DNA of 64,000 nt, taken from positions 186,001-250,000 of the forward strand of contig NZ_JAIGNO010000004.1 of assembly GCF_019711515.1 (NCBI RefSeq), given 5' to 3'. Every line of letters begins with the position of its first letter. The stretch's first letter is position 1. The DNA comes from Qipengyuania qiaonensis (GTDB taxonomy: Bacteria; Pseudomonadota; Alphaproteobacteria; Sphingomonadales; Sphingomonadaceae). Below the pieces are notes generated by a model, which did not search any database, had not been told where the DNA came from, and saw only the letters and a program-made list of their open reading frames with translations. Below are positions 25,417 through 33,874 of this stretch, in pieces. A program made the translations under genes and the position numbers.

Positions 25417-26637
25417 CTATGCCGCCTTGCGCAGTTCCAGTTCCAGCCGATCCCATATCTCGACCAGCGCGTTGACGAGCTCGTCCATCATCGCTTCGGT
25501 ATGGGCAGGCCCGGGCGTGAAGCGCAGGCGTTCGGTTCCGCGCGGAACGGTCGGGAAATTGATCGGCTGAACGTAGACGCCGTATTCGGCGAGCAGGATG
25601 TCGCTGATCTTCTTGGCGCGGACGGGATCGCCGACCATCAGCGGGACGATGTGGGTCACGCTGGGCATCACCGGCAGGCCGGCATCGCGCATCTTCTGCT
25701 TGAGCAGTTCCGCGGCTGCCTGCTGACCTTCACGCTCGACGCTGGAACCCTTAAGATGACGCACCGCTGCCAGCACGCCGGCTACCAGCGCCGGACTGAG
25801 CGAGGTGGTGAAGATGAAGCCGGGCGCGTAGCTGCGGATGCAGTCGACGATCTTCCTGTCGGCAGCGATATAGCCGCCCATCACGCCGAACGCCTTGCCC
25901 AGCGTCCCTTCGATGATGTCGATCCGGTGCGCGGCCTCGTCACGCTCCGAAATGCCGCCGCCGCGCGCGCCGTACATGCCGACGGCATGAACCTCGTCGA
26001 TATAGGTCAGGGCGTTGTACTTCTCGGCAAGATCGCAGATCGCGTGAATCGGCGCGATATCGCCATCCATCGAATAGACGCTCTCGAAAGCGATCAGCTT
26101 GGGCGTCGCTTCGTCTTCTGCGGCGAGGAGTTCCTCGAGATGTTCGAGGTCGTTGTGGCGGAAGACACGCTTCTCGCAGCCGGAGTTGCGGATGCCGGCG
26201 ATCATGCTGGCATGGTTCAGCTCGTCGGAAAAGATCACGCAGCCGGGCAGCAGCTTGGCCACGGTCGACAGCGTTGCATCGTTGGACACGTAACCGCTGG
26301 TGAACAGCAGCGCCGCATTCTTGCCGTGCAGGTCCGAAAGTTCCGCTTCGAGCTGGACGTGGTAATGGGTGTTGCCGCCGATATTCCGCGTGCCGCCCGA
26401 TCCCGCGCCGACATCGTGCAGCGCCTCTTCCATCGCCTCGATCACCTTGGGATGCTGACCCATGGCGAGATAGTCGTTCGAACACCATACGGTGACCGGC
26501 TTGGGGCCGTTATGCCCGGCAAAGCAGCGCGCATTGGGAAAGGCGCCCTTGTTGCGCAGGATGTCGATGAAGACGCGATATCGCCCTTCCTCGTGCAGCC
26601 GGGCAATCGCTTCGTCGAAAATCTGGTCGTAGTTCAC
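25417..26637 (-). CDS. hemA: 5-aminolevulinate synthase
   Basis: Condenses glycine and succinyl-CoA to 5-aminolevulinate, the first haem-synthesis step of the C4 pathway used by Alphaproteobacteria. The 406-residue PLP enzyme has [12 protein letters not shown], the aspartate-containing [13 protein letters not shown] and the PLP lysine in EGTLGKAFG. Length and N-terminus ([14 protein letters not shown]) are standard. A Fur-like palindrome (26727-26739) is about 90 bases before the start. A YdeI-like gene follows closely. Confidence 0.97.
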   Translation of the reverse strand: MNYDQIFDEAIARLHEEGRYRVFIDILRNKGAFPNARCFAGHNGPKPVTVWCSNDYLAMGQHPKVIEAMEEALHDVGAGSGGTRNIGGNTHYHVQLEAELSDLHGKNAALLFTSGYVSNDATLSTVAKLLPGCVIFSDELNHASMIAGIRNSGCEKRVFRHNDLEHLEELLAAEDEATPKLIAFESVYSMDGDIAPIHAICDLAEKYNALTYIDEVHAVGMYGARGGGISERDEAAHRIDIIEGTLGKAFGVMGGYIAADRKIVDCIRSYAPGFIFTTSLSPALVAGVLAAVRHLKGSSVEREGQQAAAELLKQKMRDAGLPVMPSVTHIVPLMVGDPVRAKKISDILLAEYGVYVQPINFPTVPRGTERLRFTPGPAHTEAMMDELVNALVEIWDRLELELRKAA

Positions 26638-26726
26638 TCGGGATGGGCCCCGTCACGGCACCGCTCAAGCGGCTGGATCGTCGGGCGACATAGGCAGAAA
26701 ACCGGCGAAATTCCACCGCGATCTTT

Positions 26727-26739
26727 GCGAATCATTCGC
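26727..26739. promoter_or_regulatory. Fur-like palindrome upstream of hemA
   Basis: GCGAATCATTCGC is a perfect 6-1-6 palindrome. It has the 7-1-7 form of a Fur site with a TGCGAAT arm and shares ATCATTCGC with the much stronger Fur box at 55933-55953. It lies 90 bases before the hemA start, next to the murI stop. It is short, so chance is possible, but iron control of haem synthesis is well known. Confidence 0.4.
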
Positions 26740-26741
26740 GA

Positions 26742-27536
26742 TTAAAACCGCTCAAGACGATCGATCCCATAGGTGGAGAAGGCATCTGTCAGGCGTTCGA
26801 AATCGGCCAGGTCCCCGGTAGTCACCGCGCGGTCGGGTGCCGTGCGCGCGAAGCTTTGCCCATCGGTCAGGTAAGCGATCCGCCGGGCAATACCTTTTGC
26901 GCCATCGACGAAAGTGACGGGGCGATCGAACACTTCGCCCAGCTCCTGTTCGAGCAGGGGGAAGTGCGTGCAGGCCTGCACAACCGTATCGATCCGATCC
27001 GCCCCCGCTTGCGCAAGAAGCCCGGCCAGTGCCCCGCGCACTTCCTCCGCCGCCACCGTTCCACCGCGCAGCTTGCGCTCGGCCAGAGCGACGAGTTCCG
27101 GGGTGCCGTGGCGCAGCATCCGCTTGCCTCCGGCGAACCTGGCCTCGAGATCGTCGACATAAGGCTGGCGCACCGTCGCCGCCGTGCCGAGGACGGCAAA
27201 CGTCCCGGTCCTGGTAGTCGCGGCGGCCGGTTTGATCGCCGGCACCGTTCCCACGATCGGCGTTTCGAGCACGTCGCGCACCATGCCGAGCGCGATCGTG
27301 CTGGCCGTGTTGCAGGCGATGCAGATCAGCCGCGGCTGCCAGCGTTCCGCCATGCGGCCCAGCAGCCCGGCGACGCGCGCCGCGACCTCCGCTTCGCTTT
27401 TCTCGCCATAGGGCAGCCCCGCCATGTCGGCGGCGTAGATGACCGGCGCTTGCGGCAGGAGCCGGCGCAATTCGCCCAGCACGGTCAGCCCGCCGACGCC
27501 GGAATCGAACAGGAGTATGGGAGCGGCGGGGCTCAT
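26742..27536 (-). CDS. murI: Glutamate racemase
   Basis: Makes D-glutamate for peptidoglycan. A 264-residue cofactor-independent racemase with DSGVGGLTVL at the N-terminus and the two catalytic cysteines in CNTAS and ACTHFPLL. Length is standard. The start MSPAAP at 27536 lies 33 bases from the end of the LuxR/EF-hand gene on the same strand, so they may share a transcript. Confidence 0.96.
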   Translation of the reverse strand: MSPAAPILLFDSGVGGLTVLGELRRLLPQAPVIYAADMAGLPYGEKSEAEVAARVAGLLGRMAERWQPRLICIACNTASTIALGMVRDVLETPIVGTVPAIKPAAATTRTGTFAVLGTAATVRQPYVDDLEARFAGGKRMLRHGTPELVALAERKLRGGTVAAEEVRGALAGLLAQAGADRIDTVVQACTHFPLLEQELGEVFDRPVTFVDGAKGIARRIAYLTDGQSFARTAPDRAVTTGDLADFERLTDAFSTYGIDRLERF

Positions 27537-27569
27537 GCCGGCAGCGCATGGCCCCGCGCGAGCCGGTCG

Positions 27570-28319
27570 TCAATTGCTGTGCGGCGCCTTGGCGAACGGG
27601 TTCGGACCATTGATCGACTTGCGCAGACCATCGAACCAGATCTCGTATTCGGCGAAGTCGATCTTGCCGTCGGAATTGCTGTCGGCCTGCGAAAGCGGGG
27701 CCATCTTCGCCATTCCCGGCACGCTTCCGTCGGCTTCGGGGCGCTCCTGAACCATAACGTGGCGGTCCGGCCCGATCTCATCGCGTTCGATTGCACCGGA
27801 ACTGTTCTTGTCGAGCATCGCGAAGGCTTTGGCGATGGCCTCATTGGGGTTGGCGCCATCGTTCAGGGTGGACGCTGTGATCCGCATTCCGGGCTTGATC
27901 GTCGGCGCGTCTGCTGCCGGCGCGCTGGTCAGTGCGAGGGAAATGGCAGTGGCAAGAAGAAGGCTCATCAGAATTACTCCGGGAACCGTGAGAAGGCCTT
28001 GCCGCAGCCCGGGGGTTCCCATCGCAGGGGCGGCATAGGCTCCTGACTGACCTCCCGGCCTCATCGCGGATAGGTCCGGCGCGCCGGATACGGTTCGACC
28101 GTAGTCGCTCGCGCCTGCCAGAAGCCGGGCCGCTTCGAGCGAACTCGCCACACCGAGTTTCTGCCGTGCCGACTTGAGCCGCTTCTCCACCGCGTGATGG
28201 GTTATGCCGAGGTCGAGCGCGATCTCCTTCGCCGTCGCGTGGGACAGCCATCTGTCCAGGCACTCGCGCTCCTTCTCGGTCAGGCGCGCGATGGCATCGT
28301 CTCTCTCGGCATCGGTCAT
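27570..28319 (-). CDS. LuxR-type HTH protein with membrane helix and EF-hands
   Basis: A 249-residue protein with an unusual order. A LuxR-type DNA-binding domain (about 12-65, with LTEKERECLDRWLSHATAKEI) comes first with no receiver. One membrane helix (109-130) follows, then a C-terminal part with two EF-hand loops, DKNSSGAIERDE at 170-181 and DSNSDGKIDFAE at 213-224. The predicted topology puts DNA binding inside and calcium binding in the periplasm, like ToxR or CadC. This suggests a one-component calcium sensor, which is inference. It is divergent from plsY, and repeated GGTACSG motifs lie between. murI follows 33 bases on. Confidence 0.8.
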   Translation of the reverse strand: MTDAERDDAIARLTEKERECLDRWLSHATAKEIALDLGITHHAVEKRLKSARQKLGVASSLEAARLLAGASDYGRTVSGAPDLSAMRPGGQSGAYAAPAMGTPGLRQGLLTVPGVILMSLLLATAISLALTSAPAADAPTIKPGMRITASTLNDGANPNEAIAKAFAMLDKNSSGAIERDEIGPDRHVMVQERPEADGSVPGMAKMAPLSQADSNSDGKIDFAEYEIWFDGLRKSINGPNPFAKAPHSN

Positions 28320-28345
28320 CGCGGCGAAATTCTAGCCGCCTGGTC

Positions 28346-28376
28346 CGGTACCGCAAGGTACGGTCGGCTGGTACCG
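28346..28376. promoter_or_regulatory. Three GGTACSG repeats between divergent genes
   Basis: GGTACCG at 28347 and 28370 and GGTACGG at 28357 are repeated within 30 bases. The first is part of the palindrome CGGTACCG. They sit 27 bases before the LuxR/EF-hand start and 70 before plsY. A binding site for that regulator is an obvious possibility but unproven. Confidence 0.35.
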
Positions 28377-28446
28377 TTACGCTTTGCTCGAAAATGGCGG
28401 CAGCCAGAGCTTCGCGATCACCGATCGTCGCGCTATGTGCCGCGGT

Positions 28447-29034
28447 ATGGATTCGCTTTTCCCTGCCCTGCTGGGCTATCTCATCGGATCGATCCCTTTC
28501 GGCCTGCTGCTGACCAAGGCCGCGGGGATGGGTGACGTCCGCAAGATCGGTTCGGGCAATATCGGGGCGACCAATGTTCTGCGGACGGGCAATAAGGGCC
28601 TCGCCGCGGCGACCTTGCTGCTCGATCTTGCCAAGGGTTTGGCCCCGGTGGTCATCGCGGGCCAGATCTGGGGCGAAGTTGCGATGGCCTTTGCCGCCGG
28701 GGCTGCCGTGCTGGGGCATTGCTTCCCCGTCTGGCTCGGCTTCAAGGGGGGGAAGGGCGTGGCGACCAATGCCGGCGTTTCCTTCGGCCTCGCCTGGCCG
28801 GTAGGCCTCGCCTACGCATTCGTCTGGCTCAGCATTCTGGCGATCTTCCGCATTTCCTCGCTCGCAGGGATGGCGGCCGTGGTCGCCGCCGCCGCCGCGG
28901 CGCCATTGTTCGGCTACCCACAATTCTTTCCCGTCCTCGCGGCGATAGCCTTGCTGATCGTCTACCTGCACCGGAGCAATATTACGCGGCTGATGAAGGG
29001 CGAGGAGCCCCGGGTCGGCGGCTCCAAGGGGTGA
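28447..29034 (+). CDS. plsY: Glycerol-3-phosphate acyltransferase PlsY
   Basis: Acylates glycerol 3-phosphate with acyl-phosphate in the inner membrane, starting phospholipid synthesis. The 195-residue multi-helix protein has the conserved SIPFG, GSGNIGATNVLR and GFKGGKGVAT motifs. ATG 28447 fits the first helix; an earlier in-frame ATG at 28384 adds a poor N-terminus. It overlaps dprA by GTGA. Confidence 0.96.
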   Translation: MDSLFPALLGYLIGSIPFGLLLTKAAGMGDVRKIGSGNIGATNVLRTGNKGLAAATLLLDLAKGLAPVVIAGQIWGEVAMAFAAGAAVLGHCFPVWLGFKGGKGVATNAGVSFGLAWPVGLAYAFVWLSILAIFRISSLAGMAAVVAAAAAAPLFGYPQFFPVLAAIALLIVYLHRSNITRLMKGEEPRVGGSKG

Positions 29035-30140
29035 ACGCGCCTGCACATCCGGCGCTTTCGCAGGAGGAAGCGTTCGCCCGCATCCGGTTGCTGCGCTCGC
29101 CCAATATCGGGCCGGTCAGCTATGCCATGCTGCTCCGGCGCTTCGGCACCGCTGCCGAGGCGCTGGGAGCGCTGCCCGATCTCGGCAAACGGGGCGGGCG
29201 GCAATATCGTGCGATCGCGGCGGACAAGGTCGAACGCGAGGTCGAGGCGGTGCGCAGGGCGGGAGCGAAATACCTCTTCCACGATCAACCCGATTATCCC
29301 GCATTGCTCGGCGAAATCGAAGGTGCGCCGCCCATCCTGACGTGGCGCGGCGATCTGTCGCTGGCGAGCAAGCCGTGCGTCGCGATGGTCGGTGCCCGCA
29401 ATGCCAGCGCGGCGGCGGTCAAGCTGGCGCGCGATTTCGCCAAGGGATTGGCGGAAGCGGGCTTCACCGTCGTCTCGGGGCTTGCCCGCGGTATCGACGG
29501 CGCGGCGCATGAAGGCGCTTTTCCGGCCACGATCGGCGTGATCGCCAGCGGGATCGACATCGTCTATCCGCCGCAGCATGAAGCCTTGCAAGAGCGCATC
29601 GCCAGCGAATGCCTGCTGCTCGCCGAACAGCCGCCGGGTACGGAGCCGCGCGGCAGCCACTTCCCCAGCCGCAACCGCATCATCGCCGGATTGGCGGGCG
29701 GCACGCTGGTGGTGGAGGCGGCGGTGAAATCCGGCAGCTTGATCACCGCGCGGCTGGCGGGCGAGGCGGGGCGGGAGGTCATGGCGATACCCGGCAGCCC
29801 GCTGGAGCCGCGCAGCCACGGCTGCAACCACCTGATCCGCGAAGGCGCCGTGCTGGTGCAGTCGCCGGAGGACGTGGTGGAACTGCTTTCGACATTCACT
29901 GGCGAGCCGCGCTCGACCTTCCGCGAACCTGCCACCGGTTTCGACTTCGAGCCCGGTGAACTGGCCGAGGCCGAACCCGCCGACATCGCCAGCTTGCTTA
30001 CCAACGCCCCGGTGGGTGTCGACGAGCTGATCCGCCAGTCGGGCGACAGCTCGGCGGCAGTGCAACTGGCGCTGTTGGAACTGGAGATCGCTGGGCGACT
30101 TGAGCGACATGCGGGTGGGCGGGTGAGTTTGGCAGGTTAG
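29031..30140 (+). CDS. dprA: DNA-processing protein DprA
   Basis: Loads RecA on incoming single-stranded DNA during natural transformation. The 369-residue protein has a Rossmann-like domain with SGLARGIDGAAHEGA and FPSRNRIIAGLAGG, an N-terminal helix-rich part, and a C-terminal winged helix. GTG 29031 overlaps the plsY stop (GTGA), giving coupled translation; an open frame continues far upstream inside plsY but is not coding. Presence of dprA is common even in species not known to be competent. Confidence 0.93.
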   Translation: MNAPAHPALSQEEAFARIRLLRSPNIGPVSYAMLLRRFGTAAEALGALPDLGKRGGRQYRAIAADKVEREVEAVRRAGAKYLFHDQPDYPALLGEIEGAPPILTWRGDLSLASKPCVAMVGARNASAAAVKLARDFAKGLAEAGFTVVSGLARGIDGAAHEGAFPATIGVIASGIDIVYPPQHEALQERIASECLLLAEQPPGTEPRGSHFPSRNRIIAGLAGGTLVVEAAVKSGSLITARLAGEAGREVMAIPGSPLEPRSHGCNHLIREGAVLVQSPEDVVELLSTFTGEPRSTFREPATGFDFEPGELAEAEPADIASLLTNAPVGVDELIRQSGDSSAAVQLALLELEIAGRLERHAGGRVSLAG

Positions 30141-30144
30141 GATT

Positions 30145-30361
30145 CGCGCAGAGATCGCGGAGGAGCGGAAATCGCCGAGAACGAAAGAGAAAGGTTGATT
30201 CACACAAAGACACGAAGATGTTTTGCGCTGAGCGGCGAAGACGCTCACACAGCTTACGTCGTTTCCACATAAGGCGCGGCTGTGCCGCGAGAGCAATATC
30301 TTCGTGTCTTTGTGTGAGACAATCCCCTCCGCGATTTTCGCCTTTCCGCGGCCTCTGCGCG
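30145..30361. repeat. 217-base palindromic element sharing GxxExxY terminal repeats
   Basis: The left arm (30145-30219) and right arm (30298-30361) are inverted repeats. The innermost 20 bases, TCACACAAAGACACGAAGAT, are identical on both sides and match the arms of the GxxExxY unit at 16807-17260 except for one or two bases. The outer parts (CGCGCAGAG then GCGGA-rich sequence) also pair with mismatches. The 78 bases between contain no gene, only a CGCGGC/GCCGCG hairpin. It begins four bases after dprA stops. It looks like a non-autonomous or decayed relative of that unit. Confidence 0.65.
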
Positions 30362-30533
30362 AAACAATTGTGTCGCTCTAAATAATAAAGGTTTATCGCT
30401 CCATTATATCTGGGTCGAAATTAGACCTGAATCAGGCAAACTTCTGCTTGACGCAAATTGCGCCGTGATACCATCCTTATAAATATCCAAAGGAAAGACG
30501 CATTGTGACAAATGGGTATTACAGGGGACACCA

Positions 30534-31070
30534 TTGATCCGTTCCATGACATTCAATCAACGCATGGCCGCTGTGATCTTCCTGATCTTCGCCGTCGGCT
30601 ATCTGCTGGCCGCTGAAGTTACAGGTCATGGTCGGGCGGGCGAGACCATCGTCGCACTGCTGGCATGGCAAGTCATTTGGGCGGTTTTGGCGCTCATAGG
30701 TCTGGCAGTCGCAGTCGCGCAGATTTTCTTTCGGCCGGGTGATGTGAGCGGGCGCCGGGCGTGGCTGGACCGGTTTTTGCCGATCCTGGCGCTCGCAATC
30801 GCTGTGCCGCTTGGCGGGTGGCTGGTCGGCGAGCGCTATCGCCTGATGCAACTCGATTTCGCCCGTGATTATAGGACGGAGCTATCCGGCGCTGCGCCAA
30901 GTGCGGTGACTTATTGGGAAGGCATGCCAGACGGCGGCATCGCCATCGTTCGCTCGCCGGGCCGCGATCCCGCGACTCTTCCGCAAACAAAGATGCTTGA
31001 CCTTACGGGCGAGCGGATCAAATCCTGCCGTGCGCTTGATGCCCAACTATGGTCGTGCCATTTCGATTAG
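30534..31070 (+). CDS. Unknown inner-membrane protein
   Basis: A 178-residue protein with three predicted membrane helices (about 11-29, 40-65 and 80-97), then a C-terminal soluble part with two cysteines. I do not recognise a family. The start is probably TTG 30534, five bases after AGGGGA; the first ATG (30546) is too far from it. The upstream 30362-30533 is richer in A and T than the rest and has a TTGACG at 30448 that could be a -35 box with TACCAT at 30469, a weak pair. It stands between dprA and topA, 72 bases from the latter. Confidence 0.65.
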   Translation: MIRSMTFNQRMAAVIFLIFAVGYLLAAEVTGHGRAGETIVALLAWQVIWAVLALIGLAVAVAQIFFRPGDVSGRRAWLDRFLPILALAIAVPLGGWLVGERYRLMQLDFARDYRTELSGAAPSAVTYWEGMPDGGIAIVRSPGRDPATLPQTKMLDLTGERIKSCRALDAQLWSCHFD

Positions 31071-31142
31071 CCGCTTGACGCCCTCTCAACCCCACCCCCA
31101 TCTTCGCGCGTGCACATACGCGTAGGGAATGCCTCACTTCAC

Positions 31143-33707
31143 ATGCAACTCGTCATCGTAGAATCGCCGGCCAAGGCGAAAACCATCGAGAAATATCTGG
31201 GCAAGGACTTCAAGGTTCTGGCCAGCTACGGCCATGTCCGCGACCTGCCGCCCAAGGATGGCAGCGTGCGACCGGACGAGGGTTTCGAGATGGACTGGGA
31301 ACTCTACCGGGACAAGCAGAAGCGCTTCAAGGAGATCGCCGACAACGCCAAGAAGGCCGACCGCCTGATCCTCGCCACCGACCCCGACCGCGAGGGCGAG
31401 GCGATTTCTTGGCATGTCCGCGAGCTGTTGCAGAAGCGCAAGGCGCTGCCTGCCGATGTCGAACGCGTCACCTTCAACGCGATCACCAAACAGGCCGTGA
31501 CCGACGCGATGAAGGCGCCGCGCGATCTCGATCAGGATCTGATCGACGCCTATCTCGCCCGCCGCGCGCTCGATTATCTCTACGGTTTCACGCTCAGCCC
31601 GGTGCTGTGGCGCCGCCTGCCGGGGGCCAAGAGCGCGGGCCGCGTCCAGTCGGTCGCGCTGCGGCTGATCGTCGACCGCGAGATCGAGATCGAACATTTC
31701 CGCGCCGACGAATACTGGTCGGTCATCGCCAAGCTGCAGCATGACGGGACCGAGTTCGACGCGCGGCTGGTCAAGTTCGACGGCGAGAAGCTCGACAAGC
31801 TGACGCTCGGCAATGAAGGCAGCGCCATGGCCGCGAAAAAGGCGGTCGAAGCGGCGAATTTCACCGTCGAGGAGGTCGAAACCAAGCCGTTCAAGCGCAA
31901 TCCCGCGCCCCCGTTCACCACGTCGACCTTGCAACAGGAGGCCGCGCGCAAGCTGGGCTTCTCGGCCAGCCACACCATGCGGCTGGCGCAGTCGCTCTAC
32001 GAAGCGGGCGCGATCACCTATATGCGGACCGACGGCGTGAGCATGGATGGCAGCGCGATTGCCGCCTGCCGCAAGGCGGTATCCGATCGCTATGGCGGTC
32101 ACGCGCTTCCCGACAGCCCGCGCATGTACAAGACGAAGGCCAAGAACGCGCAGGAAGCGCACGAGGCGATCCGCCCGACCGACTTCAACCGCGACCGTGC
32201 GGGATCGGGCGACGAAGGCAAGCTCTACGATCTGATCTTCAAGCGCGCCATGGCCAGCCAGATGGCCGCCGCCAGCCTCGAACGCACCAGCGTCACTTTG
32301 CGCGACGTGACCGGGCAGCACGAACTGCGCGCCACCGGCCAGGTGGTGAAATATCCCGGCTTCCTCGCCGTCTATCAGGAAGGCCGCGACGATGCCGACG
32401 ATGATGAGGACGGCCTGCTGCCGACCATCTCGAAGGGCGACAGCCCGCTCAAGAAGGGTGTCGACGCCAATCAGCACTTCACCCAGCCGCCGCCGCGCTT
32501 TTCCGAGGCCAGCCTGGTCAAGCGGCTCGAGGAACTCGGCATCGGCCGCCCATCGACCTATGCCAGCACCATCCAGACGCTGCGCGATCGCAACTATGTG
32601 CGGATGGAGAAAAACCGTTTCTTTGCCGAGGAATCGGGCCGCCTGCTGACGGCTTTTCTCGAGCGTTTCTTCCCGCAATATGTCGCCTTCGACTATACTG
32701 CAGGGCTCGAGGACGAACTCGATATCGTGTCCGACGGCAAGGAGGACTGGAAGAAGCTGCTCGAAGCCTTCTGGCGCGACTTCAAGCCCAAGACCGAAGA
32801 GGTGATGGACAGGAAGCCCTCGGAAGTGACCGAGGTGCTCGACGATTTCCTCGCCGATTATCTTTTCCCCGAACGCGCCGACGGCAAGGACCGGCGTCAT
32901 TGCCCGCTCTGCGAGACCGAAGGTCGCGACGGCGGACGGCTGGCGCTGCGGGGAGGGCGCTATGGTGCCTTCGTCGCCTGCGCCAACTATCCCGAATGCA
33001 CATACACCCGCCAGTTCGCCAAGCCGGGCGGCGCCGATGGCGACGATGGCGCGGATGACGGCGTCATGGGCGAAGACCCCGAGACCGGCCTGCCGGTCGA
33101 GCGCAAAAGCGGCCGCTTCGGCCCCTATGTCCAGTTGGGCGAGGGCAAGGACGCCAAGCGCGCGAGCATTCCCAAGGATCTCGACGATTTCGATCTCGAA
33201 TGGGCATTGAAGCTGCTCGGCCTGCCGCGCATCGTGGGGGCACATCCCGAAACCGGCAAGGAAATCGAAGCAGCGATAGGACGTTACGGGCCCTATCTCC
33301 GTCATGACGGCAAGTACGGCAAGCTCTCCTCGACACAGGAGGTATTCGATGTCGGCATGAACCGCGCGGTCGATATCCTGGCGCAGGCAGCCAACCGCAA
33401 GGGCGGCGGGCGCGGCAAGGCGGAACCGATCAAGACCCTGGGCGAACACCCGACGAGCGGCGGCGAGATGAAGGTCATGCCGGGCCGCTACGGTCCCTAT
33501 GTCACCGATGGCACGACCAATGCGACGATCCCGAAGGACATGAAACCCGAAGACGTCACCGACGCGCAGGCCATCGAACTGATCGACGCCCGCGCGGCGA
33601 AAGGGCCGGCGAAGAAGAAGACAACGCGCAAGAAAGCGGCTCCGAAGAAGAAGGCCCCGGCCAAGAAGAAGGCGGCCCCGAAGAAGGAGGGGGCAGCGAA
33701 GAAGTAG
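31143..33707 (+). CDS. topA: DNA topoisomerase I (type IA)
   Basis: Relaxes negative supercoils. The 854-residue protein begins MQLVIVESPAKAKTIEKYLG (Toprim domain) and has the catalytic tyrosine in GAITYMRTDG (Tyr293), SAGRVQSVALRLIVDRE and a C4 zinc-type segment with HCPLC and CANYPEC. Additional topoisomerase C-terminal repeats (ERKSGRFGPYVQLG, AIGRYGPYLRHDGKYG) follow. A lysine/alanine-rich tail of about 35 residues likely binds DNA nonspecifically. The ATG at 31143 starts the conserved N-terminus; an upstream ATG at 31110 does not. Confidence 0.97.
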   Translation: MQLVIVESPAKAKTIEKYLGKDFKVLASYGHVRDLPPKDGSVRPDEGFEMDWELYRDKQKRFKEIADNAKKADRLILATDPDREGEAISWHVRELLQKRKALPADVERVTFNAITKQAVTDAMKAPRDLDQDLIDAYLARRALDYLYGFTLSPVLWRRLPGAKSAGRVQSVALRLIVDREIEIEHFRADEYWSVIAKLQHDGTEFDARLVKFDGEKLDKLTLGNEGSAMAAKKAVEAANFTVEEVETKPFKRNPAPPFTTSTLQQEAARKLGFSASHTMRLAQSLYEAGAITYMRTDGVSMDGSAIAACRKAVSDRYGGHALPDSPRMYKTKAKNAQEAHEAIRPTDFNRDRAGSGDEGKLYDLIFKRAMASQMAAASLERTSVTLRDVTGQHELRATGQVVKYPGFLAVYQEGRDDADDDEDGLLPTISKGDSPLKKGVDANQHFTQPPPRFSEASLVKRLEELGIGRPSTYASTIQTLRDRNYVRMEKNRFFAEESGRLLTAFLERFFPQYVAFDYTAGLEDELDIVSDGKEDWKKLLEAFWRDFKPKTEEVMDRKPSEVTEVLDDFLADYLFPERADGKDRRHCPLCETEGRDGGRLALRGGRYGAFVACANYPECTYTRQFAKPGGADGDDGADDGVMGEDPETGLPVERKSGRFGPYVQLGEGKDAKRASIPKDLDDFDLEWALKLLGLPRIVGAHPETGKEIEAAIGRYGPYLRHDGKYGKLSSTQEVFDVGMNRAVDILAQAANRKGGGRGKAEPIKTLGEHPTSGGEMKVMPGRYGPYVTDGTTNATIPKDMKPEDVTDAQAIELIDARAAKGPAKKKTTRKKAAPKKKAPAKKKAAPKKEGAAKK

Positions 33708-33874
33708 TCTTCCGGCTTCGGCGATGCGCTTGACGGAAAGGGGGGGGGCAGCCGATTTCCCTCCTGCCGTCGGGCACCGAGCCGGTCGCTCGCCGTTTCC
33801 TCTCCATGCTGCGCCAGCCCAACGCCGATCCAACCCGCTCTCATCGCCAGCCGGGCGAGGAGGACGGTCTCCCC

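Noticed and set aside
28719-29030. Upstream extension of dprA inside plsY
   Set aside because: It is the shifted frame of plsY; the GTGA junction at 29031 gives the normal N-terminus.
31134-33833. 899-codon open frame on the minus strand opposite topA
   Set aside because: It mirrors the topA codons, has low-complexity Arg/Leu/Gly runs and no family motif; topA is certain on the other strand.
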